Positions 55,212 through 64,000 of a stretch of 64,000 nucleotides of DNA are shown here, in pieces (position 1 is the stretch's first letter; every line of letters starts with the position of its first letter). The stretch spans positions 21,948,001 to 22,012,000 of the forward strand of contig OZ038526.1 of NCBI GenBank assembly GCA_964036665.1, read 5' to 3'. The stretch is from Gordius sp. MW1 (taxonomy: Eukaryota; Nematomorpha; Gordioida; Gordea; Gordiidae). The position numbers were made by a program, and so were the translations under genes. The notes below the pieces were generated by a model. The model saw nothing but the letters and a program-made list of their open reading frames with translations. It did no database searches and had not been told where the DNA came from.

Positions 55212-57060
55212 TAACCTTTTGGTTTGGTTTTGGTCGTTTTGGGTTGTGTATGGAAATATGTGAAGTTTTTATAATTTTTGTATTTAATAGTTATTTATTT
55301 ATGTAATGAACTTTTATTGATGGGAAATATGAAATGACGTCACTAAGCTAGTTATAATTAACCTATAATTTGTTCCAATTGGTATGCGATACATCATTCA
55401 TGCAGAGCAGATCAAAGGTGTATTATGAAAATATTTTTTACCTTTCTAAGGTGAAACAGGTGACAATGGCAAAATCTTTAATATGTATTGAAATAAATAT
55501 TTTTTTTGGAAATTGGTTTATTATATGACTAAAACAAGTTTTACACTCGAAAATAATATTTTTTCACCTGTTCAATGTGAAACAGGTGACAAATTCCTAA
55601 ATCTTTAATATCTATTGAAATGAATATTTTTTATTGGAAATTGGTTCATTATATGACTAAAACAAGTTTTAAACATGAAAATAATATTTTTTCACCTGTT
55701 CAATGTGAAACAGGTGACAAATTCCTAAATCTTTAATATCTATTGAAATGAATATTTTTTTTGGAAATTGGTTCATTATATGACTAAAACAAGTTTTAAA
55801 CATGAAAATAATATTTTTTCACCTGTTCAATGTGAAACAGGTGACAAATTCCTAAATCTTTAATATCTATTGAAAATATTTTTTTTGGAAATTGGTTTAT
55901 TATATGACTAAAACAAGTTTTAAACATGAAAATAATATTTTTTCACCTGTTAAATGTGAAACAGGTGATAAATTCCAAAATCCTTAATATCTATTGAAAT
56001 GAGTTTAATTTCCAAAAAAAAGTATTCATTTCAATAGATATTAAGGATTTTGAAATTTGTCACCTGTTTCAGATTGAACAGGTGAAAAAATATTATTTTC
56101 ATGTTTAAAACTTGTTTTAGTCATATAATGAACCAATTTCCCAAAAAAAAAATTCATTTCAATAGATATTAAAGATTTAGGAATTTGTCACCTGTTTCAC
56201 ATTGAACAGGTGAAAAAATATTATTTTCATTTTAAAACTTGTTTTAGTCATATAATGAACCAATTTCCAAAAAAAATATTCATTTCAATAGATATTAAAG
56301 ATTTAGGAATTTGTCACCTGTTTCACATGGAACAGGTGAAAAAATATTATTTTCGAGTGTAAAACTTGTTTTAGTCATATAATGAACCAATTTCCCCAAA
56401 AAAATATTCGTTTCAATGGATATTAAAGATTTTAGAATTTGTCACCTGTTTCACATTGAACAGTTGAAAAAATATTATTTTCTTGTTTAAAACTTGTTTT
56501 AGTCATATAATGAACCAATTTCCCAAAAAAAAAATTCATTTCAATAGATATTAAGGATTTTAAAATTTATCACCTGTTTCCCATTTAACAGGTGAAAAAA
56601 TATTATTTTCATGTTTAAAACTTGTTTTAGTCATATAATAAACCAATTTCCAAAAAAAAAATATTCATTTCAATAGATATTAAAGATTTAGGAATTTGTC
56701 ACCTGTTTCACATTGAACAGGTGAAAAAATATTATTTTCATGTTAAAACTTGTTTTAGTCATATAATGGACCAATTTCCAAAAAAAAATTATTCATTTCA
56801 ATATATATTAAAGATTTTGACATTTGTCACCTGTTTCACCCTAGAAAGGTAAAAAAAATATTTTCATAATACACCTTTAATGATCTGCTCCGCATGAATG
56901 ATGTATCGCATACCAATTGGAACAAATTATAGGTTGATTATAACTAGCTTATTGACGTCATTTCATATTTCCCATCAATAAAAGTGCATTACATAAATAA
57001 ATAACTATTAAATACAAAAATTATAAAAACTTCACATATTTATATACACAACCCAAAACG
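55212..57060. repeat. Central palindrome of ~127-bp tandem repeats
   Basis: The outer arms 55212-55435 and 56850-57060 are inverted copies (GTATGCGATACATCATTCAT against ATGAATGATGTATCGCATAC). Inside, about 5 direct units on the left and 7 inverted units on the right each carry CACCTGTT ... AACAGGTG, itself a hairpin. The switch of orientation is at about 56010. Non-coding. Confidence 0.9.
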
Positions 57061-57270
57061 ACCAAAACCAAACCAAAGGGTTACCAAAGGTGTATGGGTG
57101 TAAAAAGCGCCAATACACCAAGGGTGAACCAAGAAATTTCACCCAAACACTCTTGGTGTATGGGTGTGAAAAGCGCCAATACACCAAGGGGAACCAAAAA
57201 ATTTCACCCAAACACTCTTTCTGTATGGGTGTAAAAAGCGCCAAACACCAAGGGTGAATTAAAAAAATTC
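57061..57270. repeat. Right-arm 66-bp satellite, inverted
   Basis: About three units in inverse orientation (GGTGTATGGGTGTAAAAAGC), worn, followed by TTCACCTAACACTGAAAGGG, which mirrors the left boundary at 51645-51665. The left array is more than ten times larger, so it expanded on one side only. Confidence 0.85.
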
Positions 57271-57360
57271 ACCTAACACTGAAAGGGTTTCTGGGAAAAA
57301 ACGCTAACCCTTGCAGGCGACCAATCTAAAACCTTGGTTTTTTACAACACTAGTATGAAC

Positions 57361-58577
57361 AATAAACAGCGTCTTGAATCAAATAGATATCGTTTGGTTG
57401 AGAAATTTGTCAAAATAGAAAAATTAGTAAATATTTTAAGGAACATATTTTTGACATTTATTAAAAAAAATTGACAATTAAAAAATTTTATAGCATTAAA
57501 TAGCTATAATTTTAGTTAATTTAGTATACCAACTAGAAAATCTATTACAAATATATTAAGAATGATATAAGGCTTTACAAACAACATATTAGTTTTTAGT
57601 GGAAGAGATTGGAATATATTGAAGAGAAAATATAACAGTGGTAACGAATCTATAAATTGCGAGTTTATATAGCCATAGATAATGATAAAAATTCAAATTA
57701 ACGTTAACTCTGTTCGTATATTCTTTCTCTTTTCACCTTGTGCGTATCACAACCAAATCTCTTTCAAGGTAAATGAAATTGTTTCACTACAAGTTTGTAC
57801 ATTTTTAGACTTATAAATACAGACAATTTTATTTTTACTTGTTTAATTAAGAATAATTAATATATGTAAATAAGACGAAATTTACTTATATCAACATTTA
57901 TTATAATGACTGTGATTTATTTAATTTGACGTTTATAATGGTGAATAGAAAGCAATATCTGCCTAAATTGTTTGAAACTTTTATTATAATTTTATGTCTT
58001 TTTATTAATAAAGCTCTTTATTAAAATTTAAGATTTTTAATATATTTTATACGGTTAGATTCTTTTAGAAAAATGATTAGATTTTCTAGTAGATGATATT
58101 GAATATTTAAAAATAAACTTAAAATCTACCTACATTATAGAAAATTCAGGCATCCTTACTAGGAAAATATGTTTCGTTTGCAATTATAACATTACAAATA
58201 GCTGATAAATATAACACACATTAATTAAAGATTAATTTTAAGGTCAAGTAAAAAACAAATATTTTAAAAATAAACTTGGCGATAAAATCTAACATTTTGA
58301 CAAATATTTATATCAAGCAGCTTTTCATCAATTTTTTTATAATTTATTGAAACGATATGAAATTAAAAAGTAGGTGGGGGGGGGGGGGGCAAAAGTACAA
58401 TTTAAAACAGACATCATTAAACTAATATTAATTTTTGTAAAGAAAATCTATTTAAAATTTTATAAATAATTATCGGCTGCTTGTAAAATAACGCCATTTT
58501 AAAAAATCTTCTGCTTTTAAAAAATATCCATATTTGAGCAACAAAAGTATTTAATTTAAATTTTGAAGATATTATAA
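57361..58577. other. Upstream flank of the PRDM-like pseudogene B
   Basis: Paralogous to about 8860-9999. It lacks the copy-A MITE, and carries a private ~200-bp segment near 57600-57800 with CTCTTTTCACCTTGTGCG and a G run at 58375-58389. No gene seen. Confidence 0.5.
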
Positions 58578-61500
58578 ATGTTTAGAATGAATTTTACGGA
58601 TAATTCAAAGAAGATGGGTTTATCTTATGTCTTTGAAGCTATGTTAAGTTTGATTGGATATTATGAAGAGTCAAGCTACGTTAGAAGATACAATTCTTGA
58701 CGCATTAGACAAAAAAATTCCTATTATATTTACAATGAATTAATTAACTACTACTCCGACCCTGATCCCATTAAGAATGATATTTGTAAGTAAACCTGAA
58801 ATTTAAATTTAATAGTTTTTAAAATAGTTTAAATATTTTCTTAAAAATAATCAATAAGCCAATTGTTTGCTAATATTTTAAAATTTGTCTGGAGTTTCTG
58901 TAAATTTACCACATAACGCTAGATTATAATAAATTAAAATTGCAATGAAATATTTTTGAATTAATATTTATTAGATACGCTATGTAAACCTGAAATTGCT
59001 CAAGTAGACTTGTTATCTTTGCTAGAAAAAAATATTAATGTTTTAAAAGAGATGCTTCGATTAAATAAAAGTATTCATGATCGATACAATTTTAACTTAA
59101 AGAATTTTTGAGAATTGAGGTTCTAAGACAAATTGTACCTTTTATATGCCGGACACAATTAGATTTTGGAGATAGCGAAATATTGATTAAAAATAAACTA
59201 AACACTCCTGGAATTTTTGCACGCAAACCAATAGAAAAAGGAACAAATCTTGGGCGTTTTAAAGGTAAATTTATGGAAATTGAAAAATCTCAAGAAATAC
59301 CTCCATTTTCTATGAAGTAAAACTATTTCAATTTTATAAATTATTTAGTAAAGTTGTGGCAAACATATTTTAAATAAGTAAAACTATTTTTAATTTTGTG
59401 AGCAATAATTATTTATAAGGCAATTTTAAAACATTCTCATCATATCAAAATTTAAATGGCGAGACCATAAAATTTTTTTGACACATTTAAAAAAAAATAG
59501 ACATCTTTTATTAATAATTTTTATATGTTTTATAAATTATTTTAATCGTTAAGTTTAATTTTACAATTAATCTTATATACCTTTTTAAGCAAAAATTCAT
59601 GGAATTTGAAAATTAAAATCGACTTTTTGTGTTCCTACTTTTATTGAAAAAAATTATTACTGAATCAAATAAATAAACCTAAACATTTATTTTAGACTAA
59701 TAAAAAACTATAAGTCTATTTGAAAAGTTAGTTATATTAAATTATTTTAAACTGAATCTCTAAGCCCCCTGAGTATTCATTGAATGCAACAATTTCAAAA
59801 ATTTAAATTAAAGCCTCTCAATCATTTATCCAAAAGATTAAAAAAGCATATATCTCTTAGTAATTGGAGAAAAATTCATCCTTTTCCCATTATTGCTGCA
59901 AATAAATTATTTAATTTTTATTTTTGCAAGATTAAAGTCTATAGAAAAAGTATTACCGTTATTAATGGACAAGATGAAATATTTAATTGGCAGAAATATA
60001 TATGCTTCGCTGAGAAAAACAAAATGTGGTCGCAGTTTTAAAAGATAAAAATATCTTTTTTATAACAACCAAAAAGATTGTTAAAACCCAAGAATTGTTT
60101 GTGTTTTACATCAAAGACTACGCTCAAGCAATTAAATTATAACTTGGAGGAAGTGCAAAATTTTTAATTAATCCTACCACAAACCTTGGTAAATTTTTAT
60201 TTACTTTATAAACTATATTTAATTTGTATTTATTAAATGTTCCTCCTAAAGTAGATTTGTATCAAAGTCCGGAAGAATTGTTTAAAGAAAATCCATACAT
60301 GCTCCCCCAGATGAATATGATATATACGAAATTTTAAAAAGCAAAAAATATAGAGATTATTATAATCATTTGAATGATATTTACAGACCTAATAATTACA
60401 GTGTAAAAGATAATTGGCAGCCAATATTATTCAATGTCTCAAAATACATGTTTCCTGAACAGAATTTTGAAACGTTTTAAAACAATGGTGAATATATGGA
60501 AAACATTAATGAACAAGCAACTACTTCATGGCATCAAAGTTCATTCAAAAATTCAAATATAACATAACTTCAATTATTCATTTCAGAATAAACTTACACC
60601 TCCAAATGGCAAATTGTAAATGAATGTGTAAAACATATTTTGAAAATTACTGTGACCATTTCAATATACCAAATGTACCTACTCAGGGGTCTTGGATAAA
60701 TTTTCTATTAACGGAATATGGTTTTTTAGAAGACTATAGTTTAAACTCAACACATAATGAAATAGAGAAAATAAATGAAACTACAAATGAGACAGATGTG
60801 ATGAATGTTTCAGAAGACAATATGAGCGATGATAAACCACTTGATCTTAGTTTGAGCGAAAAATAAAATTGCGAAATATAAAAATGGAAATACTAGAGAC
60901 AATGGAGAATGATATATCTATTGCAGATAAAAATGGCGAAAGTTTAAAGAAAAATAAAATATCAAAGAATAGGCAGAAGTTAGATATAGAGTTTTCAAAT
61001 AGCAAGAAAACCAATAATATGGATTACAGATCTATTTTAAAAGCAATTGAAAATAAGCAGGAAGAAATAATAACGATAAGCTGTCCAATATGCCAAACAA
61101 CAATTGAAAAACTGAACTGCTCGAATCACTTGAGAGATGTACACAATTGCAAATCTAAAAAGAGTAAGTGTCCTTTTTGTTTTAAATTTGTAGATAATTT
61201 ATTCCGACATATTTTAGAATCACCTAAAATTAAAAGTTAAATGCACAATTTGTGACAATTTTTATCCAAAAGGTTGTTTAAATCAACATATACAAATTGT
61301 ACATCAAAAAATAAAAGAATTATGCTCCTATTGCAACAATTACTACCATAAATCTAATGCATATCGAAAGTGTTCATCTAAAATTAAAAGTCTAATGCAC
61401 ATTGTGTGACAATTATTATCCAAAGACATATTTAAATGAACATATGCAAAATAAACATCAAAAATTGCAAGAGCAATGCAATGCCCACATTGTCATAAAT

Positions 61501-61622
61501 ACAATATCAAAACTTATCTAAATCAACACATCAAAGAAGTGCATTTATAATTAAATGCGAAATGTAATAAAGAAGTCCGTAGGAGTAGTTTAAAGCAGCA
61601 TATTCGCACACATAATAAATAA
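58578..61622 (+). pseudogene. PRDM1/Blimp-1-like PR/SET zinc-finger pseudogene, copy B
   Basis: Exon-like blocks: 58578-58785 (in-frame TGA; NYYSDPDPIKNDI before a GTAAGT donor), 58975-59316, 59931-60188 and 60228-61622. The PR domain reads DSEILIKNKLNTPGIFARKP, IEKGTNLGRFKGK, then ITVINGQDEIFNWQKYICFA and TQELFVFYIKDYAQ. The linker holds KPLDLSLSEK. Fingers: CPICQTTIEKLNCSNHLRDV with H, CPFCFKFVDNLFRHI, CTICDNFYPKGCLNQHIQIV with H, and later ones in shifted frames, ending SSLKQHIRTHNK and a stop. The last finger has lost its first CxxC through a small deletion, and the AG acceptor before 60228 has become GT. Without the insertions of copy A, this copy shows the compact gene layout. It would be a nuclear repressor if intact. 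Confidence 0.72.
60837..60851 (+). other. PLDLS (CtBP-binding type) motif, copy B
   Basis: SDDKPLDLSLSEK, directly before a stop in this frame. It is conserved with 13313-13327 while flanking residues changed. Confidence 0.6.
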
Positions 61623-61640
61623 TACTCTGTGGCATTAGGC

Positions 61641-62153
61641 CAATTTTTATTTTTAGTAATTTTTATTACCGTGGTAATGATTTGCCCTTTTTGATTTGTA
61701 AAATTAAAATTACCCTTGGAATTTATGGATCTCGTTTGGCTGTTCAAGGCCACGCAATTATTAATAGATTTTGGAATAACGATGTGGAATTTATGGATCT
61801 CGTTTGGCTGTTCAAGGCCACGCAATTATTAATAGAGATTGGAATCACGATAATTGTTATTTTCGCTATTCGTAAGTTTATTGTTATTTTCGCTGTTTAT
61901 TATTATTTTTTGTTCGCCATCTTGATTTACGCCTAATCTTATTACCTCACCCATGATCTCCTTGTTGTGTAAATAACTGTTGATATATCACCTCACCCAT
62001 GATCTCCTTGTTATGTAAATAACTGTTGATATATCATTATTGTTACTACTTTAAATACGGGATGTTTTAATGAATTTTCAGTGGAAATAGATTTTATCTT
62101 GGAAGTTGAATAAATTTTATCTTCGTGTAATTTTAGTAATTGTTACTTATCCA
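61641..62153. repeat. Insertion private to copy B with two internal tandem duplications
   Basis: It lies between sequence paralogous to 18762 and 18763 of copy A. It contains GGAATTTATGGATCTCGTTT ... CACGCAATTATTAATAG twice (about 61719, 61788) and CACCTCACCCATGATCTCCT ... GTTGATATATC twice (about 61945, 61990). It could be a solo LTR or a non-autonomous element; class unknown. Confidence 0.55.
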
Positions 62154-62354
62154 CTTTCATAACTTCAATAAATAAGCCAAATACATATTACAATGTTAAA
62201 GCAATAATCATATAATACATTTAATGTATTTGTTAATAGCAAATTACGCATTTAACTCATATAATCATATTACCATTTCTTGTCGGTATCTACATAATAA
62301 TCTATAAGGATAAGATGGTTTAATGGAAATTGAATAACGCGATTCGATGACAGG

Positions 62355-62412
62355 AAATTACATAACACAATCGTTGCATCTCACATTTTTGTTACATAAC
62401 ACAATCGTTACA
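62355..62412 (-). repeat. Start of a gypsy 3' LTR (partial)
   Basis: On the minus strand a polypurine tract (ACGGGGAGAGA) is followed by TGTAACGATTGTGTTATGTA. The ATTACATAACACAATCGTT-type word occurs twice here. The rest of the LTR is not delimited. Confidence 0.5.
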
Positions 62413-62433
62413 TCTCTCCCCGTTTAACCAGCT

Positions 62434-62846
62434 TTAAATTTCTTCAATTAATCTCCGCGGTGGCTTCCTTGGTCTATTTTCCCTTTTTAAGTTACCATCA
62501 CCTTTATCTTCCGGTATGTCAATATCTACCGGCACTAGTTCTTCCTGTATTGCCTCTATAGGTTCTGGTCTTGATATCTCTTGATCATAAACTACCTCCT
62601 CCTCTTCACATGATGCATCATCAAAAACCGGGCAAGCCAAATCTTGATCTTCAACTACCTCCTCTTCTCTTTTTCTCAATTGGTCCGCATGTTTGCGCAC
62701 GACTTTATTGTTACTTTCAACGCTATAGGACAATAACCCATTCCTAGAGTGTACTTTTCCTTCCCGCCATCCTGGTGCCAATTCATTTTTTACCCAGACT
62801 AATTCATTTATTTCAAAGTTTCGTGGACGCGTTGTCATATCATGGT
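62434..62846 (-). pseudogene. Gypsy integrase C-terminal fragment (third gypsy)
   Basis: 134 codons: FEINELVWVKNELAPGWREG, LLSYSVESNNKVVRKHADQL and an acidic, proline-rich tail ending RPRKPPRRLIEEI with a stop just before the LTR start. These are the DNA-binding C-terminus and polyprotein end of a gypsy related to the 37941 element (LVWIKNETTPGWYKG there). Everything upstream is missing; the LINE fragment begins immediately beyond. Confidence 0.75.
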
Positions 62847-62849
62847 GAA

Positions 62850-64000
62850 AGGCTTGTTTTTAATTTTGTGTTCCATAATGGTTTGGGGACTGACGTATAT
62901 ATACGGTTTATGAAAAATATCTATGAAGCCTCAAACTCTTGCGTTAGGACGACAGTTGGAGACTCTAAACCTTTTCGGGTTAATATTGGATTACATCAAG
63001 GCTCTGCTTTTAGTCCCTTTTTATTTAATATAATTATAGACACGATAACGAGGGACATTCAAAAGCCATCGCCATGGTGTATGCTATATGCCGATGATAT
63101 AGTACTATGCGAGGAAACAAGGGAGAAAGTATTCGAAGAAGCCGAAAGTGGTCAAAGCGCTTAGCTGGATATGGTTTAAAGGTCAACGATCGAAAAACGG
63201 TATACATGGAAATGAACGGTACAGACACCCCATCCCTGGATGACCATCTAAAGTACCCAAAAGTAGACAGGTTTACATACCTCGGCTCGATGCTACATCA
63301 AGAGGGAGGTTGCGCAACGGAAGTCAATGCCCGGATTCAAAAAGGATGGCTTAAATGGCGAAGTATATCCGGTGTAGTGTGCGACAAGAAAATGCCAATA
63401 TGGTTAAAGAGCAAAGCTTACAAATCCATCGTAAGACCGGTGTTACTGTATGGAAGTGAAACATGGGCATTAAACACCACGGAAGGAAAGCTATTACAAG
63501 CCACAGAGATGAGAATGATACGGTGGAGCTTGGGATATACTAAGCTCGATCATATGACGAATGACTTTCTCATGACAAAAATGGGTATTCAACCTATGGC
63601 GGACATGATTAACGAAAATCGGCTAAGGTGGTATGGGCATATACTAAGAAGGGACACGGATGACGTAAATCGAAAAGTGCTAGACATGGAAATACCGGGG
63701 AAGAGAGGAAGAGGACGACCCCGTGTCACGTGGAAAGGGCAAGTCGATAAAGTTATGAAAACTAAAGAGATTATTCAAGACATGGCACTCACCCGGTCAA
63801 GATGGAAGAGACTCATCAAAACAAACCCCACCAATGTGGGACCAAATAACTGATAAAGAAGAATGGTTTGGGGACTTGGTCGACACCAATCGAGCATTGT
63901 CCGATTCCTCCGTCAGAAAAGCATCTTGGATGGCGACCTACCTGTTGAGTTATGTTCACAAAGCATGTATGTTGATAAAATTTCATTCATACACTCCTCC
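62850..64000 (+). pseudogene. RTE-like LINE, 5'-truncated, running off the window
   Basis: Begins within the RT domain: HNGLGTDVYIRFMKNIYEAS, VNIGLHQGSAFSPFLFNIII and CMLYADDIVLCEE (catalytic YADD near 63095). A frameshift near 63150 leads to 63107-63853: KVNDRKTVYMEMNG, FTYLGSMLHQEGGC, RIQKGWLKWRS, VRPVLLYGSETWAL, NRLRWYGHILRRD and GRGRPRVTWKGQVD, then a stop at 63853. These are standard RTE-clade landmarks. The endonuclease and first RT motifs are missing. The 3' UTR continues to the window edge. A 390-bp reversed relative lies at 3737-4122. Confidence 0.85.

Larger units (their letters stand above)
51570..57352. mobile_element. 5.8-kb palindromic hAT-like element full of satellite DNA
   Basis: Flanked by a perfect 8-bp repeat GTATGAAC (51562-51569, 57353-57360). 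Terminal inverted repeats start TAGTGTTGTAAAAA. The paralogous site in copy A (near 8835-8860) has no such insertion. Order inside: left end, ~40 copies of a 66-bp repeat, a nested hAT (54288-55003), 3 more copies, a large palindrome of ~127-bp repeats centred near 56010, ~3 inverted copies of the 66-bp repeat, right end. There is no transposase, so it must be mobilised in trans if at all. Confidence 0.88.
50190..62290 (+). repeat. Segmental duplication copy B, block 2
   Basis: Counterpart of 6907-14044 plus 18691-19100. It is interrupted by a 5.8-kb element (51570-57352), a ~200-bp segment (57600-57800) and a ~510-bp segment (61641-62153) that copy A lacks. Confidence 0.8.

Noticed and set aside
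62775-62850. Fusion of gypsy tail and LINE RT into one protein (open frame 62775-63164)
   Set aside because: The first ~25 codons are antisense to the gypsy integrase fragment. RT similarity starts only at about 62855, so the frame is accidental across a junction of two elements.
1-64000. tRNA, rRNA and spliceosomal RNA genes
   Set aside because: No cloverleaf with A- and B-box consensus or conserved rRNA word was found by eye. A covariance-model scan would be needed to exclude them.

Overview
This window looks like a piece of an animal nuclear genome, probably an AT-rich invertebrate. It contains spliced exons with GT/AG borders, a PR-domain plus C2H2 zinc-finger gene remnant, many hAT-type transposons, Ty3/gypsy elements, and RTE-like and R2-like non-LTR retrotransposon pieces. 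No bacterial operons, CRISPR arrays or rRNA/tRNA genes were seen. I cannot name the phylum. The one gene that reads through has several introns of only 37-45 bp.

The main result is a gene that no single-frame ORF shows: a seven-exon gene on the + strand (31125-36792). Its exons join in phase to give 331 codons with no internal stop. It encodes a predicted secreted, heavily glycosylated protein of unknown function, apparently built from repeated ~90-residue modules. Its first intron (4.2 kb) carries a 2.6-kb palindromic hAT-like element. A TATA box and a poly(A) signal lie at suitable places.

The window also holds two direct copies of one ~14-kb segment: copy A (about 1.9-19.1 kb) and copy B (about 48.6-62.3 kb). 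Each carries a dead PRDM1/Blimp-1-like gene (PR domain, a PLDLS motif, C2H2 fingers). Some frame breaks are common to both copies. Later insertions are private to one copy. In A these are a 4-kb repeat, several MITEs, a TAGGGGAG element, and a gypsy element that split the last zinc finger with a 5-bp target duplication. In B they are a 5.8-kb palindromic hAT-like element and an R2-like fragment.

Layout: 0-1.9 kb, MITEs and AT-rich DNA. 1.9-14.0 kb, copy A. 14.0-18.7 kb, composite gypsy inside copy A. 19-31 kb, transposon remnants (hAT, R2-like RT, TAGACT and TAGGGGAG MITEs). 31.1-36.9 kb, the secreted-protein gene. 37-43 kb, degenerate gypsy with its own DNA-transposon insert, flanked by inverted minisatellites. 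43-48.4 kb, sparse DNA with a hAT remnant and a MITE. 48.6-62.3 kb, copy B with the palindromic element (about 40 copies of a 66-bp satellite, a nested hAT, and a central palindrome of ~127-bp repeats). 62.4-64 kb, a gypsy tail and a 5'-truncated RTE-like LINE that runs to the edge.
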